From Nocardia flavorosea NBRC 108225 (lineage in GTDB: Bacteria; Actinomycetota; Actinomycetes; Mycobacteriales; Mycobacteriaceae): 64,000 nucleotides of DNA. A model generated the notes under the pieces. The model had not been told where the DNA came from. It did not search any database and saw nothing but the letters and a program-made list of their open reading frames with translations. Below, one piece after another: positions 19,735 to 28,103 of the stretch (position 1 is its first letter; every line of letters starts with the position of its first letter). Location: assembly GCF_001613385.1 (NCBI RefSeq), contig NZ_BDCG01000018.1, positions 62,001 through 126,000 on the forward strand, given 5' to 3'. Both the position numbers and the translations under genes were made by a program.

Positions 19735-20072
19735 TGCGGCGCTAACCTCGTTTCCTCTGGTCGGGGGTCCGCGCCGAGGGATGCGGGCGCGGCGGGCGAA
19801 ATCTAGTGTCCGAGTATGCCGCACGCCCGGTTCTCCCGTGCGATACACCTCCGTTCTGCGGCTACGCTGTCGCGCGGAGTGCCGAAGCCGACCCGACGGC
19901 GTACCGGGCGCGTGTTTGGTCTACGCTGCGTAGTACTCGGACTGTTCCGGGTGGTGCCGCGTGGTGCGCGGAGCCTCCGGAAGGCCCGATGAGCTGTTTG
20001 TCTGTATCACCGGAGGCGTCCTGCCACCGTGGATGCGATGTCGGAATGTGTGGCGACCAGGAAGGCGTGAGC
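19735..20072. promoter_or_regulatory. Divergent control region of asnB and ctaC
   Basis: 338 nt without a gene. It contains the perfect inverted repeat CTACGC-T-GCGTAG at 19921-19933, placed about 140 nt before the ctaC start, and two TACGCT sequences that fit a TANNNT -10 element (19864 region and 19922). Which of these drive transcription is not decidable from sequence alone. Confidence 0.4.
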
Positions 20073-21161
20073 GTGGCGCACAAGGCGAGCGACGAGATCG
20101 GGGCACGGCCTGCCCGGCGGCGGGGAAGTGTCCTGCGGCGGGCCGGACTGGCGGTATCCCTCGGGATCACCGCGATGCTCGTCTCCGGCTGCTCGATCGA
20201 CAATGTGTGGTTGCGGTTCGGCTGGCCCTCGGGTGTCACCCCGCAGGCGCACCGGATGCGGGAACTGTGGACGTGGTCGGTCGTGGCCGCCCTGATCATG
20301 GGTGTGCTGGTCTGGGGTCTGACCTTCTGGACCATCATCTTCCACCGTAAGAAGAAGGATTCGCCGGAGTTCCCGCGGCAGACCGGTTACAACGTGCCGC
20401 TCGAACTCAGCTACACGGCGATCCCCTTCGTGATCATCGCGGTGCTGTTCTACTTCACCGTGGTCGTGCAGAACTACGTGCACGAGAAGGTCGACAACCC
20501 CGATGTGGTCGTCGACGTGACCGCCTTCCAGTGGAACTGGAAGTTCGGTTACCGCGAGGTCGACCTGAAGAACGGCTTCACCTACAACGGTGTCGACACC
20601 GTGCGTGAGGACGCCAACCAGGAGCAGTTGCAGGAATACGCCGAGCGGACGAACGAGGACGGCCACGAGCAGCCGGGCCCCGTGCACGGCCGCCCGGAGA
20701 ACGACATCCTGTCGTTCCTGCACTACAACAAGATCGAAACGGTCGGTACCAGCACCGAGGTGCCCATCCTGGTGCTGCCCACCGGCAAGGTGATCGAGTT
20801 CCAGCTCGCCGCCGCCGACGTCATCCACGCGTTCTGGGTTCCGGAGTTCCTGTTCAAGCGGGACGTGATGCCGAACCCGAAGGAGAACAACTCCGACAAC
20901 GTCTTCCAGATCACCGAGATCGACCGTGAGGGCGCGTTCGTGGGTCGTTGCGCGGAGATGTGCGGCACCTTCCACTCGATGATGAACTTCGAGGTGCGGG
21001 CGGTGACTCCCGAGAAGTTCGAGAGCTATATCAAGGCCCGGGAATCCGGTATGACCAACGCCGCGGCACTGGAATCCATCGGCGAGTCGCCGGTGGCCAC
21101 CTCCACCAAGCCGTTCAACACCGATCGCACGGTCAAGACCGATACCACCGAGAGCAAGTGA
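20073..21161 (+). CDS. ctaC: Cytochrome c oxidase subunit II (aa3 type)
   Basis: 362 aa membrane lipoprotein subunit that carries the CuA centre and passes electrons to subunit I. An N-terminal signal segment ends in the lipobox LVSGC (about residue 42), followed by two membrane helices. The CuA ligands are in the C-terminal domain: DVIHAFWVPEF and CAEMCGTFHSMM. GTG 20073 is preferred to GTG 20067 because AGGAAGG is 7 nt upstream of the former. An actinobacterial insertion of charged residues lies between the helices and the CuA domain. ctaF follows after 13 nt. Confidence 0.95.
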   Translation: MAHKASDEIGARPARRRGSVLRRAGLAVSLGITAMLVSGCSIDNVWLRFGWPSGVTPQAHRMRELWTWSVVAALIMGVLVWGLTFWTIIFHRKKKDSPEFPRQTGYNVPLELSYTAIPFVIIAVLFYFTVVVQNYVHEKVDNPDVVVDVTAFQWNWKFGYREVDLKNGFTYNGVDTVREDANQEQLQEYAERTNEDGHEQPGPVHGRPENDILSFLHYNKIETVGTSTEVPILVLPTGKVIEFQLAAADVIHAFWVPEFLFKRDVMPNPKENNSDNVFQITEIDREGAFVGRCAEMCGTFHSMMNFEVRAVTPEKFESYIKARESGMTNAAALESIGESPVATSTKPFNTDRTVKTDTTESK

Positions 21162-21174
21162 GGACTGATCTCCG

Positions 21175-21591
21175 ATGAGGATCGAAGCACGACTGTTCGA
21201 ACTGCTCACGGTGTTCTTCATCATCGTGGGTGTCATCTACGGCTTCTTCACCGCGCAATCGCGCACCGGTATCGAATGGGCAGGCACCACGGCGATCGTC
21301 CTGACCGCCGGCCTGTCGCTGATCATCGGCACCTATTTCCGTTTCGTGGCCCGCCGTCTCGACCTGCGGCCCGAGGACTACGAAGACGCGGAAATCGTCG
21401 ACGGCGCGGGTGACCTCGGGTTCTTCTCGCCCGGTAGCCCCTGGCCGATCCTGCTTGCCGGTGCCGCCTCGGTCACCGCCCTGGGCTTCGCCTTCTTCGA
21501 GCCCTGGCTGATCGGTCTGGGTGTGATCCTGATCCTCACCGCGGCCGGTGGCCTGGTCTTCGAGTACTACCTCGGCCCAGAGAAGCACTGA
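21175..21591 (+). CDS. ctaF: Cytochrome c oxidase subunit 4, actinobacterial type
   Basis: 138 aa with four predicted membrane helices; begins [19 protein letters not shown] and contains the conserved [20 protein letters not shown] loop. This is the small actinobacteria-specific subunit of the aa3 oxidase in the bc1-aa3 supercomplex (Rv2199c homologue). It is co-transcribed with ctaC and followed by a strong terminator. Confidence 0.94.
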   Translation: MRIEARLFELLTVFFIIVGVIYGFFTAQSRTGIEWAGTTAIVLTAGLSLIIGTYFRFVARRLDLRPEDYEDAEIVDGAGDLGFFSPGSPWPILLAGAASVTALGFAFFEPWLIGLGVILILTAAGGLVFEYYLGPEKH

Positions 21592-21620
21592 GTTCGGGCG
21601 CCTTCGGGCCACGAGCGAAC

Positions 21621-21652
21621 AAACCCCGCTGTCCGAGTGGACAGCGGGGTTT
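21621..21652 (+). terminator. Rho-independent terminator of ctaC-ctaF
   Basis: A perfect 14 bp stem (AAACCCCGCTGTCC and complement) with loop GAGT, and the T-run TTTT at the end of the 3' arm, about 30 nt after the ctaF stop. Confidence 0.92.
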
Positions 21653-21711
21653 TGTGTTGGAGCATTCGGGTCCGGGTCAGCCGCCGAGAGAACTTCTCCG
21701 GATGGCCCCAT

Positions 21712-21797
21712 GGGCGGGGCCAGCCCCTGGTCTGGACTGACGGAGCCGGGGGAGCGAAGCGGAGGAGGGAAGACCAGGGGTTGACAGGGCCCCGCCC
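21712..21797. repeat. Long two-part inverted repeat (about 86 nt hairpin)
   Basis: The 5' arm GGGCGGGGCC plus CCCCTGGTCT (21712-21733) pairs with AGACCAGGGG (21771-21780) and GGCCCCGCCC (21788-21797). A small internal loop separates the two 10 bp helices, and a purine-rich 37 nt loop joins the arms. It sits between the ctaF terminator and the 3' end of the FAD oxidoreductase gene. Confidence 0.8.
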
Positions 21798-21828
21798 TCG
21801 AGAGGCGGAGCGTCTCCGAAATTACAGC

Positions 21829-23106
21829 TCAATCCACCGATTCGTACCGAATGCTGTTCTCCGACCGGCAGATCTCCTCGATACCGGTCACGATATCCCG
21901 CAACTGCTCGGACGGCAGCGCATGCGGTCGCAACCGGCAGGTGAAGGTGATCAGCCCGTGGTCGGCCGCAGGCAGGCTGTGGGCCGTGGATTCGGCGCGC
22001 AGATAGTCCGACCGCACCCCATAGGTCATGGCGGAGATGACGGTGAAGCAGCCGGTCCGTTCCCGGTGCCCGTTGAACAGATCGTGCAGACGGTAGAAGA
22101 CCGACGTGTAGTTCGACAGCGGAGCGAAAACCCCGACCCGGTAGGCGGGCCCGCGTTCCGATGAGCTGATGACCGTATCGGCGAGATATTCGGCATCGCG
22201 CAGTGTCAGCACCTTGGGAGTGAACATCACCGCGCCGGCCGCCGCGTTGCGGACCGGCATACCGGCCTTGCCGCTGCTGGCCGAGGCGATGGCGCCGAGC
22301 GATTTGCGGGCCCGGCTGCCGACCTCGCGGCGGGCGCGCAGGGAACGGGTCGGTGCGGTGGGGTAGAGGCTCGACCACTGGCCGAATCGGACCGTGCCGA
22401 GTTGCACCTGCCCGGCGCCCACCGGGCGGGTCACCTTGAGCGGTGCCGTATCCACCCAGCGGCCCACCTGCAGGACGGCGTCGCGGGGGTTGGCGATCTC
22501 GCTGTAGGCGTAGTCGAGGAAACTGTCGAAATCCAGGAAGCGGTGCGAATCGGTGGACAGCCAGGTGTTGTCCTTGTCGACCTCGACCGCGTCGAGGGTC
22601 AGTGCCGTGATGATGCCCGCCCGGCCGCCCGCACCGAGGAGGCGATGGAAACGTTCGGTGTGATGGGTGCGCCCGCAGGTACCGATCCGGCCGTCGGTGT
22701 CCACGTACTCCAGGTCCACGATCCGATCGATGAACAACCCGTATCGGTGCGAGGAGGTGCTGACGCCGCCGACCGAGGCGAAACCACCGGCGGTGATCTC
22801 GCGGTGATCGCCGACGACCGGTAGGCCCAGTCCGTGCGCGGCCAGACGGCGGTCGATATCGGACAGCCGGGCGCCCGCCTGGACCCGTACGGTCCGGCGG
22901 CCGAGGTTCAGATCGACGATGGCGTTCATCCGGCGCAGCGAGACCACGGCCTGCTGATCCGGCAGGGTGAGACCGTCGGTGGCGGGATCGCCGCCGTGAA
23001 CGGTGAGCGGCCTGGCGTGATTCCGGGAATTCCGCACGGTGCGAACGACATCCGCGGTGTCGCGAGGCAGGTACTCGGCGGGGGAAACGATGTGCGGCGT
23101 GCTCAT
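21829..23106 (-). CDS. FAD-binding oxidoreductase (FAD_binding_4/PCMH type)
   Basis: 425 aa. The PCMH-type FAD domain is visible: RPLTVHGGDPATDGLTLP in place of the usual FAD loop, VDLNLGRRTVRVQAGARLSDIDRRLA, and GHREITAGGFASVGGVSTSSHRYGLF around residues 90-125. The C-terminal half has no recognised substrate domain. Such proteins include sugar-acid and alditol oxidases and decaprenylphosphoryl-ribose oxidase relatives; I cannot assign one. ATG 23106 has a -10 element 7 nt upstream. It appears to be monocistronic. Confidence 0.85.
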   Translation of the reverse strand: MSTPHIVSPAEYLPRDTADVVRTVRNSRNHARPLTVHGGDPATDGLTLPDQQAVVSLRRMNAIVDLNLGRRTVRVQAGARLSDIDRRLAAHGLGLPVVGDHREITAGGFASVGGVSTSSHRYGLFIDRIVDLEYVDTDGRIGTCGRTHHTERFHRLLGAGGRAGIITALTLDAVEVDKDNTWLSTDSHRFLDFDSFLDYAYSEIANPRDAVLQVGRWVDTAPLKVTRPVGAGQVQLGTVRFGQWSSLYPTAPTRSLRARREVGSRARKSLGAIASASSGKAGMPVRNAAAGAVMFTPKVLTLRDAEYLADTVISSSERGPAYRVGVFAPLSNYTSVFYRLHDLFNGHRERTGCFTVISAMTYGVRSDYLRAESTAHSLPAADHGLITFTCRLRPHALPSEQLRDIVTGIEEICRSENSIRYESVD

Positions 23107-23113
23107 GGCACGA

Positions 23114-23119
23114 AAGCTA
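23114..23119 (-). promoter_or_regulatory. -10 box (TAGCTT), leaderless start of FAD oxidoreductase gene
   Basis: TAGCTT is 7 nt before the ATG at 23106. Confidence 0.45.
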
Positions 23120-23383
23120 ACCACAGCGCGGCGGCCGCGGCGATATCGAATCACAGATCTGCTCCCGCCTGCCTGTCGAATGGACCGTGACCTGTGGGTT
23201 TACCCCGCTCTCGACCGGGCCGGGGGAAGACCGCGCAACGTGCCCGGCCTTTCGCGCGATGTCCAGGGGGATTTCGCTGCCCGGACCGGTTTCGTACGAG
23301 GTGAGTCTCCCGCGCCCGGGTCGACGGTAGGTGAACGTCCACCGCCGGCCCGGACACTCCGGTGTACCGGCGTGGCGAATCCG

Positions 23384-24148
23384 TCAGCGGGCGAGCAGAT
23401 GCACTCGCTGCCCGATCACATCGACCCAGTTCACCTGTTGGAAGGTCGCGAAATCGACTCGGATCGCGTCCTGTACATCGCGGCCCGGCGCGAACATCAT
23501 GGCGCGTTTGTCGGCTTCCAGTACGACATACATACCGTGCGGGTCGGCGAGGAAGGTCACCTCGAGCTGGTTCAGGCCCGGAAAGCGCGGTGAGGGACCG
23601 AATTCGATTTCCTGGAAGAACGGCAGCTGCTGTGGGATCCGGTCCACTCGGCCCGCCTCCACATCGGCGTGCCGGAGACCGAAACCCCAGGACTCGACGG
23701 CCGCGAGCAGCACATGCTGCGGCGGCAGAGCACCGATACCGATGGGATCGGTATCGGTGGCATCGAATCCGCCGTCCACATCGACCCGGGTGCGGACCGC
23801 CACCGCGGTCCCGTGCAGGTGCCGGCCGTCGTAGAAGGTGATCGGTGTTTCCCACGGCGTGAGCAGTTCGAACCGGCCCTCGAGCGGATGCCCGGGCCGC
23901 AATTCGAACGGGCCGAATACGGGCAGCTGGGCGAACGCCATATCGAGCAGCTGTTCCCCGTCGTCGTATTCCCGTTCGGCCCGGGTGATCAGCTCCACCG
24001 AGACCCCGTTGATCCGCACCGGCCGATCCTGGCAGCGCATCCGGATCACCCCCTGTACCGGCTGCCCCGGCTGCACGCCCGGTGTGAAGAGTTCGGTCTC
24101 CACCTCCGTGGAGCCGGTGCCGAGCGCGCCCAGCAGAGTTTTGAACAT
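23384..24148 (-). CDS. Spo0M-like sporulation-control (arrestin-fold) protein
   Basis: 254 aa. Begins MFKTLLGALGTGSTEVETEL and continues with beta-rich segments (GQPVQGVIRMRC, NGVSVELITR), then FGPFELRPGHPLEGRFEL and TPITFYDGRHLHGTAVAV, which match the Spo0M/AmiB-type arrestin-like family. In Bacillus Spo0M affects early sporulation; actinobacterial members have no proven role. Start ATG 24148. It is divergent from the barrel/membrane protein gene at 24314. Confidence 0.86.
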   Translation of the reverse strand: MFKTLLGALGTGSTEVETELFTPGVQPGQPVQGVIRMRCQDRPVRINGVSVELITRAEREYDDGEQLLDMAFAQLPVFGPFELRPGHPLEGRFELLTPWETPITFYDGRHLHGTAVAVRTRVDVDGGFDATDTDPIGIGALPPQHVLLAAVESWGFGLRHADVEAGRVDRIPQQLPFFQEIEFGPSPRFPGLNQLEVTFLADPHGMYVVLEADKRAMMFAPGRDVQDAIRVDFATFQQVNWVDVIGQRVHLLAR

Positions 24149-24313
24149 CGATTCGTCTCCCTTCGCCCCCGCCCGCGAATCGTTCCTCGCCCCGGGGCTG
24201 TCGGATCAACAGCGTAGATCGGATCGCCTGTTCGTGTCGGAGGGTGCCGGTAGAGTCGGCATCGCCTTGGGCTCCTGGGGAATCCGGCCTCGGTGGGGTG
24301 GGATGGAGGTTCC

Positions 24314-25627
24314 GTGTCGAATATCGAGCAACGAATCGATTGGGCGGTCGAATGGCTGCACCGCAGCCAGGCCAGCGTCCGTCACGGGGGTGCCGGCTGG
24401 GGCTGGTTGTCCGATGTGCTGCCCAATCCGCAGAACACCGCGGAGGTCGTGGTGGCGCTGACGGCGGCGGGCCGGCGGATACCTCGGCTCGCCGAGGTGC
24501 GCACTCTGGTGCGCCGCGATGTCGTGGACACCGACAGCGGGGAATGGGTGTTCCGGTCGCCGATCGATCTGTCCTGGCGGTTGCGGGCACTGGGGTGCCT
24601 GGGGGTACCGCCCACCGATCCCGCGGTCGAGCAGTGCCTGCGGGAGCTGTATGCCGCCCGGGATACCGGAACCCGGGGATGGCGGTTGTCCGAAACCGTC
24701 GGCCCCATCTCTCTCACGGCCACCACGGCCGCGCTGCACGCACTGGCAGGTCTGGCCGATGCCGACGAAACCGCGGCCGAGGCATTGCTACAGGGCACTT
24801 CGCTGGTGGTGTCGATGATGCTCGACGACGATCCCCGCGCCCAGCCGGTGTATGCGTGCGCGCATGTCGCGCGGCTGCTCGCCCGGCCGGAAATCGCGGC
24901 GGTGGGCGGGAAACGGGTCGAGAAGGTCCGTGAACTCACCGTGCGGCGCATGCTGTATGCCCTGCGCGACGGTACGGCCGGCGCCGAGGAAGAATCCTTC
25001 CGGGAGGGCCTGATGGCCTCCACCTGGCGCCATCTCGGCCTGCACCTCGCCGTCGGCGCAGTGGTCGCCGCCGACGAGCGCGCCGTATTCGATCCGGGCG
25101 TGCGCCGCGGCCTGGTGGAACTGCTGGAATTACAGGAGACACAGGAGCGGTCGGCCGTCTGTGGCGGGTTCCGCACCTCCACCGGGGGCTTCATCACCTC
25201 GTTCGCGACCGTGCAGGGGCTGGAGGCGATGCTCGCGGTACGCCGGGTGGTCGACGAACGGGTCAACCCGGCGGTGATCTTCGATCTGATCTGCCGGGAA
25301 CAGGGAGCACACCCGAGGGATGCGCAGCAAGTGGTCGGGCATCGGCACCGGACGGTGCTGATGAACAGCTATGCCGGTGGGCTCACCCTGGCCGCCGCGG
25401 CACCCGCCGGGCTCACGATCGCTTTGCTGGCCGTATTCTTCGCCCCCGACCTCGGGGTGGTCGCGAGCCGTGCACTGGTCGTCTGGGGCACATTCTTCAT
25501 CGCACTCGGCACCTACACCGGTATCGCGACCCGGTTGCCCTCGGTACCGAAAGGGCGGACGGCGGCCGCGGTGTTCGCGGCCTACACCGCGGTCATCCTG
25601 CCCGTCGTAACCTTCCTGCTCTCGTGA
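24314..25627 (+). CDS. Terpene-cyclase/prenyltransferase-like helical-barrel protein with C-terminal membrane segments
   Basis: 437 aa. The N-terminal 340 residues show repeated helix pairs with the QW-like motif AGWGWLSDVLPNPQNTAEVV (about 29-48) and GWRLSETVGPISLTATTAAL, resembling the alpha/alpha barrel of prenyltransferases and squalene cyclases. The acidic DxDD cyclase motif is absent. After a histidine-rich segment (VVGHRHRTVLMNSYAGG) come two or three membrane helices. GTG 24314 has GGAGG upstream. The GTGA at 25624-25627 couples it to an EamA transporter. Function unknown. Confidence 0.75.
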   Translation: MSNIEQRIDWAVEWLHRSQASVRHGGAGWGWLSDVLPNPQNTAEVVVALTAAGRRIPRLAEVRTLVRRDVVDTDSGEWVFRSPIDLSWRLRALGCLGVPPTDPAVEQCLRELYAARDTGTRGWRLSETVGPISLTATTAALHALAGLADADETAAEALLQGTSLVVSMMLDDDPRAQPVYACAHVARLLARPEIAAVGGKRVEKVRELTVRRMLYALRDGTAGAEEESFREGLMASTWRHLGLHLAVGAVVAADERAVFDPGVRRGLVELLELQETQERSAVCGGFRTSTGGFITSFATVQGLEAMLAVRRVVDERVNPAVIFDLICREQGAHPRDAQQVVGHRHRTVLMNSYAGGLTLAAAAPAGLTIALLAVFFAPDLGVVASRALVVWGTFFIALGTYTGIATRLPSVPKGRTAAAVFAAYTAVILPVVTFLLS

Positions 25628-26508
25628 GGGTCTCCTGGCGCGGTCCGGCGCTGCTCGGCGTGGCCACCAGCCTGTGGGGGCTGTCGAGCGCCGGTATCGC
25701 CGCCGTGGGTGCCCCGGGAATCGCGGCGGCCCCGGTGGCCGCCGGCGGGGCGGTGGCGCTGTTGGGTTTCGCGCTGGCCCGGGGCGCCCATCCGTGGCGG
25801 GACCTGCGGAGCGCGCCGGGGCTGTTCCTGCGGCTCGGAGTGCTCGAGGTGCTCAACCTGGTGTCATACGTCGCCGCACTGCATATCGGGCCGCTGCCGG
25901 TCGTGGTCGCGCTCCACCTCACCTCGCCGGTGTTGCTGATCGTCGTCCGCATCGTCCGCGGAATGCGGGCGATCACGCTGGTGCTGGCCGCGGAACTGGT
26001 CGCGATCGGCGCGGCGATCTGGCTGGTCGCCGGGCACCGGCCGGCGGATACGGCCCTCGGGCCCGCCCTGGTGGGTTGCGCGCTGGCACTGATCAGCGCG
26101 GGGTGTGTGGCCGGGCTGATCACCCTGGTGGTGCGGGAGTCGGCGGCCCGCGCCGGTGCATCGGCGGCCGGGTTGCAGCTGCTGGCCGCGGCTGTGCTGG
26201 CTGCCCCGTTACTCGGTATGGCGATGCTGTTCGGTGAAGGACCCACGGCAGGGCAGACGGTGGCGCTCGCGGTGCTGGGCGCACTGCTGCTCGGACCGGG
26301 TTTCGCCTGCTACTGGCTGGCGCTGCGGGAGCTCGACGAGGTGACCACGGGTTTGATCGGGCTCAACGAGGCCGTGGTGGCGACACTTGCCGGTGCGATC
26401 CTGGTGGGCTCCGAGATCACCGTGGCGACCCTGATGGCTGGAGTCCTCGTCCTCGGGGCCGTGGGACTGGAACTGGGTAGCCCGGCTCGTGCTCGTGCGC
26501 CGTCTTGA
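25624..26508 (+). CDS. EamA-family (DMT superfamily) transporter
   Basis: 294 aa with about ten membrane helices in two EamA repeats; each repeat ends with the typical helix pair (LVSYVAALHIGPLPVVVAL and CYWLALRELDEVTTGLIGL). These proteins export amino acids, metabolites or toxic compounds. Its start overlaps the stop of the preceding barrel protein (GTGA), so the two are co-translated. Its last 92 nt overlap the 3' end of trpF on the opposite strand. Confidence 0.88.
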   Translation: MRVSWRGPALLGVATSLWGLSSAGIAAVGAPGIAAAPVAAGGAVALLGFALARGAHPWRDLRSAPGLFLRLGVLEVLNLVSYVAALHIGPLPVVVALHLTSPVLLIVVRIVRGMRAITLVLAAELVAIGAAIWLVAGHRPADTALGPALVGCALALISAGCVAGLITLVVRESAARAGASAAGLQLLAAAVLAAPLLGMAMLFGEGPTAGQTVALAVLGALLLGPGFACYWLALRELDEVTTGLIGLNEAVVATLAGAILVGSEITVATLMAGVLVLGAVGLELGSPARARAPS

Positions 26509-27142
26509 CGAATGCGGCGCAGGCGGCGAAGTCCTTGTCGCCGGTTTCGGTCTCCACACCGCTGTTCACATCCACCCCGAACGGGCGTACCGCCTCGATC
26601 GCCTCGTCCACATTGTCGGCGGTCAAACCGCCTGCCAGGATCACCGGCCGGCCGATGAGCGCCAGCTCGCGGACGATGCGGGCGCTGACCGCCCAATCGT
26701 GCGTGCGGCCGGTGCCGCCGAGCCGGTCGGTGGTGCGGGAGTCGAGCAGGACGGCATCGCAGTCCACGGCTATGTCCAGGGCACGGGCCACGGCATCGGC
26801 CCCGGTGACATGGACCGCGCGAACGATCGTCCGGCCGCGGGCGGCGGCGTGCACCGCCCGCAGCGTGGGAGTATCCACCAGGCCGTGCACCTGGATGGTG
26901 TCGGCACCGATCCGGTCGGCCAATTCGAGAATGGCGTGCGCCTCCTCGAGATGGGTGACGAGCACCCTGTTCACGAACGAGGGCGTGGACTCCGACAGCC
27001 AGGCCGCGGCCTCCGCTGTCAGCGCGTCCTCGCTGAAGTGGGTGGTTCCGGAAATGAATCCGACGGCATCCGCGCCGGCGCTCACTGCCGTTTCCAGATC
27101 GGCCGCCGACCGGATTCCGCAAACCTTCGCGCGAACCGTCAC
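26417..27142 (-). CDS. trpF: Phosphoribosylanthranilate isomerase
   Basis: 241 aa TIM barrel. TrpF motifs: AKVCGIRSAADLE at the N-terminus with the catalytic Cys, ADTIQVHG (about 86), LLDSRTTDRLGGTGRTHDW (about 134, including the catalytic Asp), GGLTADNVDEAI and FGVDVNSGVETETG. It interconverts PRA and CdRP in tryptophan synthesis. Family length is about 205-210; the extra 26-residue Pro/Arg-rich tail reads antisense into the EamA gene. No other trp genes adjoin it. Start GTG 27142. Confidence 0.92.
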   Translation of the reverse strand: MTVRAKVCGIRSAADLETAVSAGADAVGFISGTTHFSEDALTAEAAAWLSESTPSFVNRVLVTHLEEAHAILELADRIGADTIQVHGLVDTPTLRAVHAAARGRTIVRAVHVTGADAVARALDIAVDCDAVLLDSRTTDRLGGTGRTHDWAVSARIVRELALIGRPVILAGGLTADNVDEAIEAVRPFGVDVNSGVETETGDKDFAACAAFVKTAHEHEPGYPVPVPRPRGRGLQPSGSPR

Positions 27143-27148
27143 CCGTTC

Positions 27149-27154
27149 ATCGTA
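27149..27154 (-). promoter_or_regulatory. -10 box (TACGAT), leaderless start of trpF
   Basis: TACGAT is 6 nt before the GTG at 27142. Confidence 0.5.
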
Positions 27155-27163
27155 CGCGGCGGG

Positions 27164-27889
27164 TCAGCTCGCGGCGGATTCCGGAATTCGCGGCGTATGC
27201 GAGGACGGACCCGAAGGTATGTTCTTCTTCAGGCTGGCGGCGTACACGTCGACGTATTCCTGCCCGGACATCCGCATCAGCTCGTACATGACCTCATCGG
27301 TCACCGCACGCTCCACGAACCGGTTACCGGCCATTCCCTCGTACCGGGAGAAATCGATCGGTTTACCGAACTTCACGGTCACCTTGCGGCGGCGCCAGCG
27401 GAACGGTCCGGGCGGGCTCACCTCGTCGGTGCCGATCACGGCCACCGGGATCACCGGGACCCCGGTGGTCAGCGCGACCCGGGCCATACCCGTTTTGCCC
27501 TTGTACAGCCGGCCGTCGGGGGAGCGGGTGCCCTCCGGATACAAACCCACCAGGCGACCCTCGTCCAGCAGTTTGCGGGCGGCGTTGAGCGCGTCCTCGG
27601 CCGCATCGGCGCCGCTGCGATCGATCGGATACTGGCCGGAGGCGCTGAAGAAGAACTTCTGGAACCGCCCCTTGAGACCCGGGGTATGGAAGTACTCCGC
27701 CTTGGCCAGATAGTTGATTCGGCGCGGGCTCGACAGCGGCGCGAACAACCAATCCGCGAACGACAGATGATTTCCCGCCATGATGGCCGCACCGTCGGCC
27801 GGGATGTTCTCCACACCTTCCACCTCGGGGCGGTTGTAGAGATGGATGAACGGACCCAGCAGCACGAACTTGAGCAGCCAGTAGAACAT
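27164..27889 (-). CDS. plsC: 1-acylglycerol-3-phosphate O-acyltransferase family protein
   Basis: 241 aa, Rv2182c homologue. The HX4D catalytic motif is NHLSFADWL (about residue 40); the substrate-binding motif YPEGTRSPDG is near 115, followed by PVIPVAVIGTDEV. It acylates lysophosphatidate or a related lipid at the membrane. Start ATG 27889 corresponds to the hydrophobic N-terminus MFYWLLKFVLLG; an upstream in-frame GTG adds 23 residues without homology character. Confidence 0.9.
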   Translation of the reverse strand: MFYWLLKFVLLGPFIHLYNRPEVEGVENIPADGAAIMAGNHLSFADWLFAPLSSPRRINYLAKAEYFHTPGLKGRFQKFFFSASGQYPIDRSGADAAEDALNAARKLLDEGRLVGLYPEGTRSPDGRLYKGKTGMARVALTTGVPVIPVAVIGTDEVSPPGPFRWRRRKVTVKFGKPIDFSRYEGMAGNRFVERAVTDEVMYELMRMSGQEYVDVYAASLKKNIPSGPSSHTPRIPESAAS

Positions 27890-28103
27890 GACGTCCTTAC
27901 TCCGGGAATTGGGATGGAAATGTGAAGAGCCTCGGGTGCCGACTCTACCGCCGGTCACGGAACTCCTCCAAGCCCGGCCATGTTAATTCTCGGTCTGTGG
28001 CGTCGTGTTCGGTGATGCACGTTCGGGGGTTGCATCGACCGAGGGTCTCGGGGCAAGCCGTCCGCACCGGGGCCCTGTGGGGCCCTGTAGGAGGGGCGGG
28101 TCG

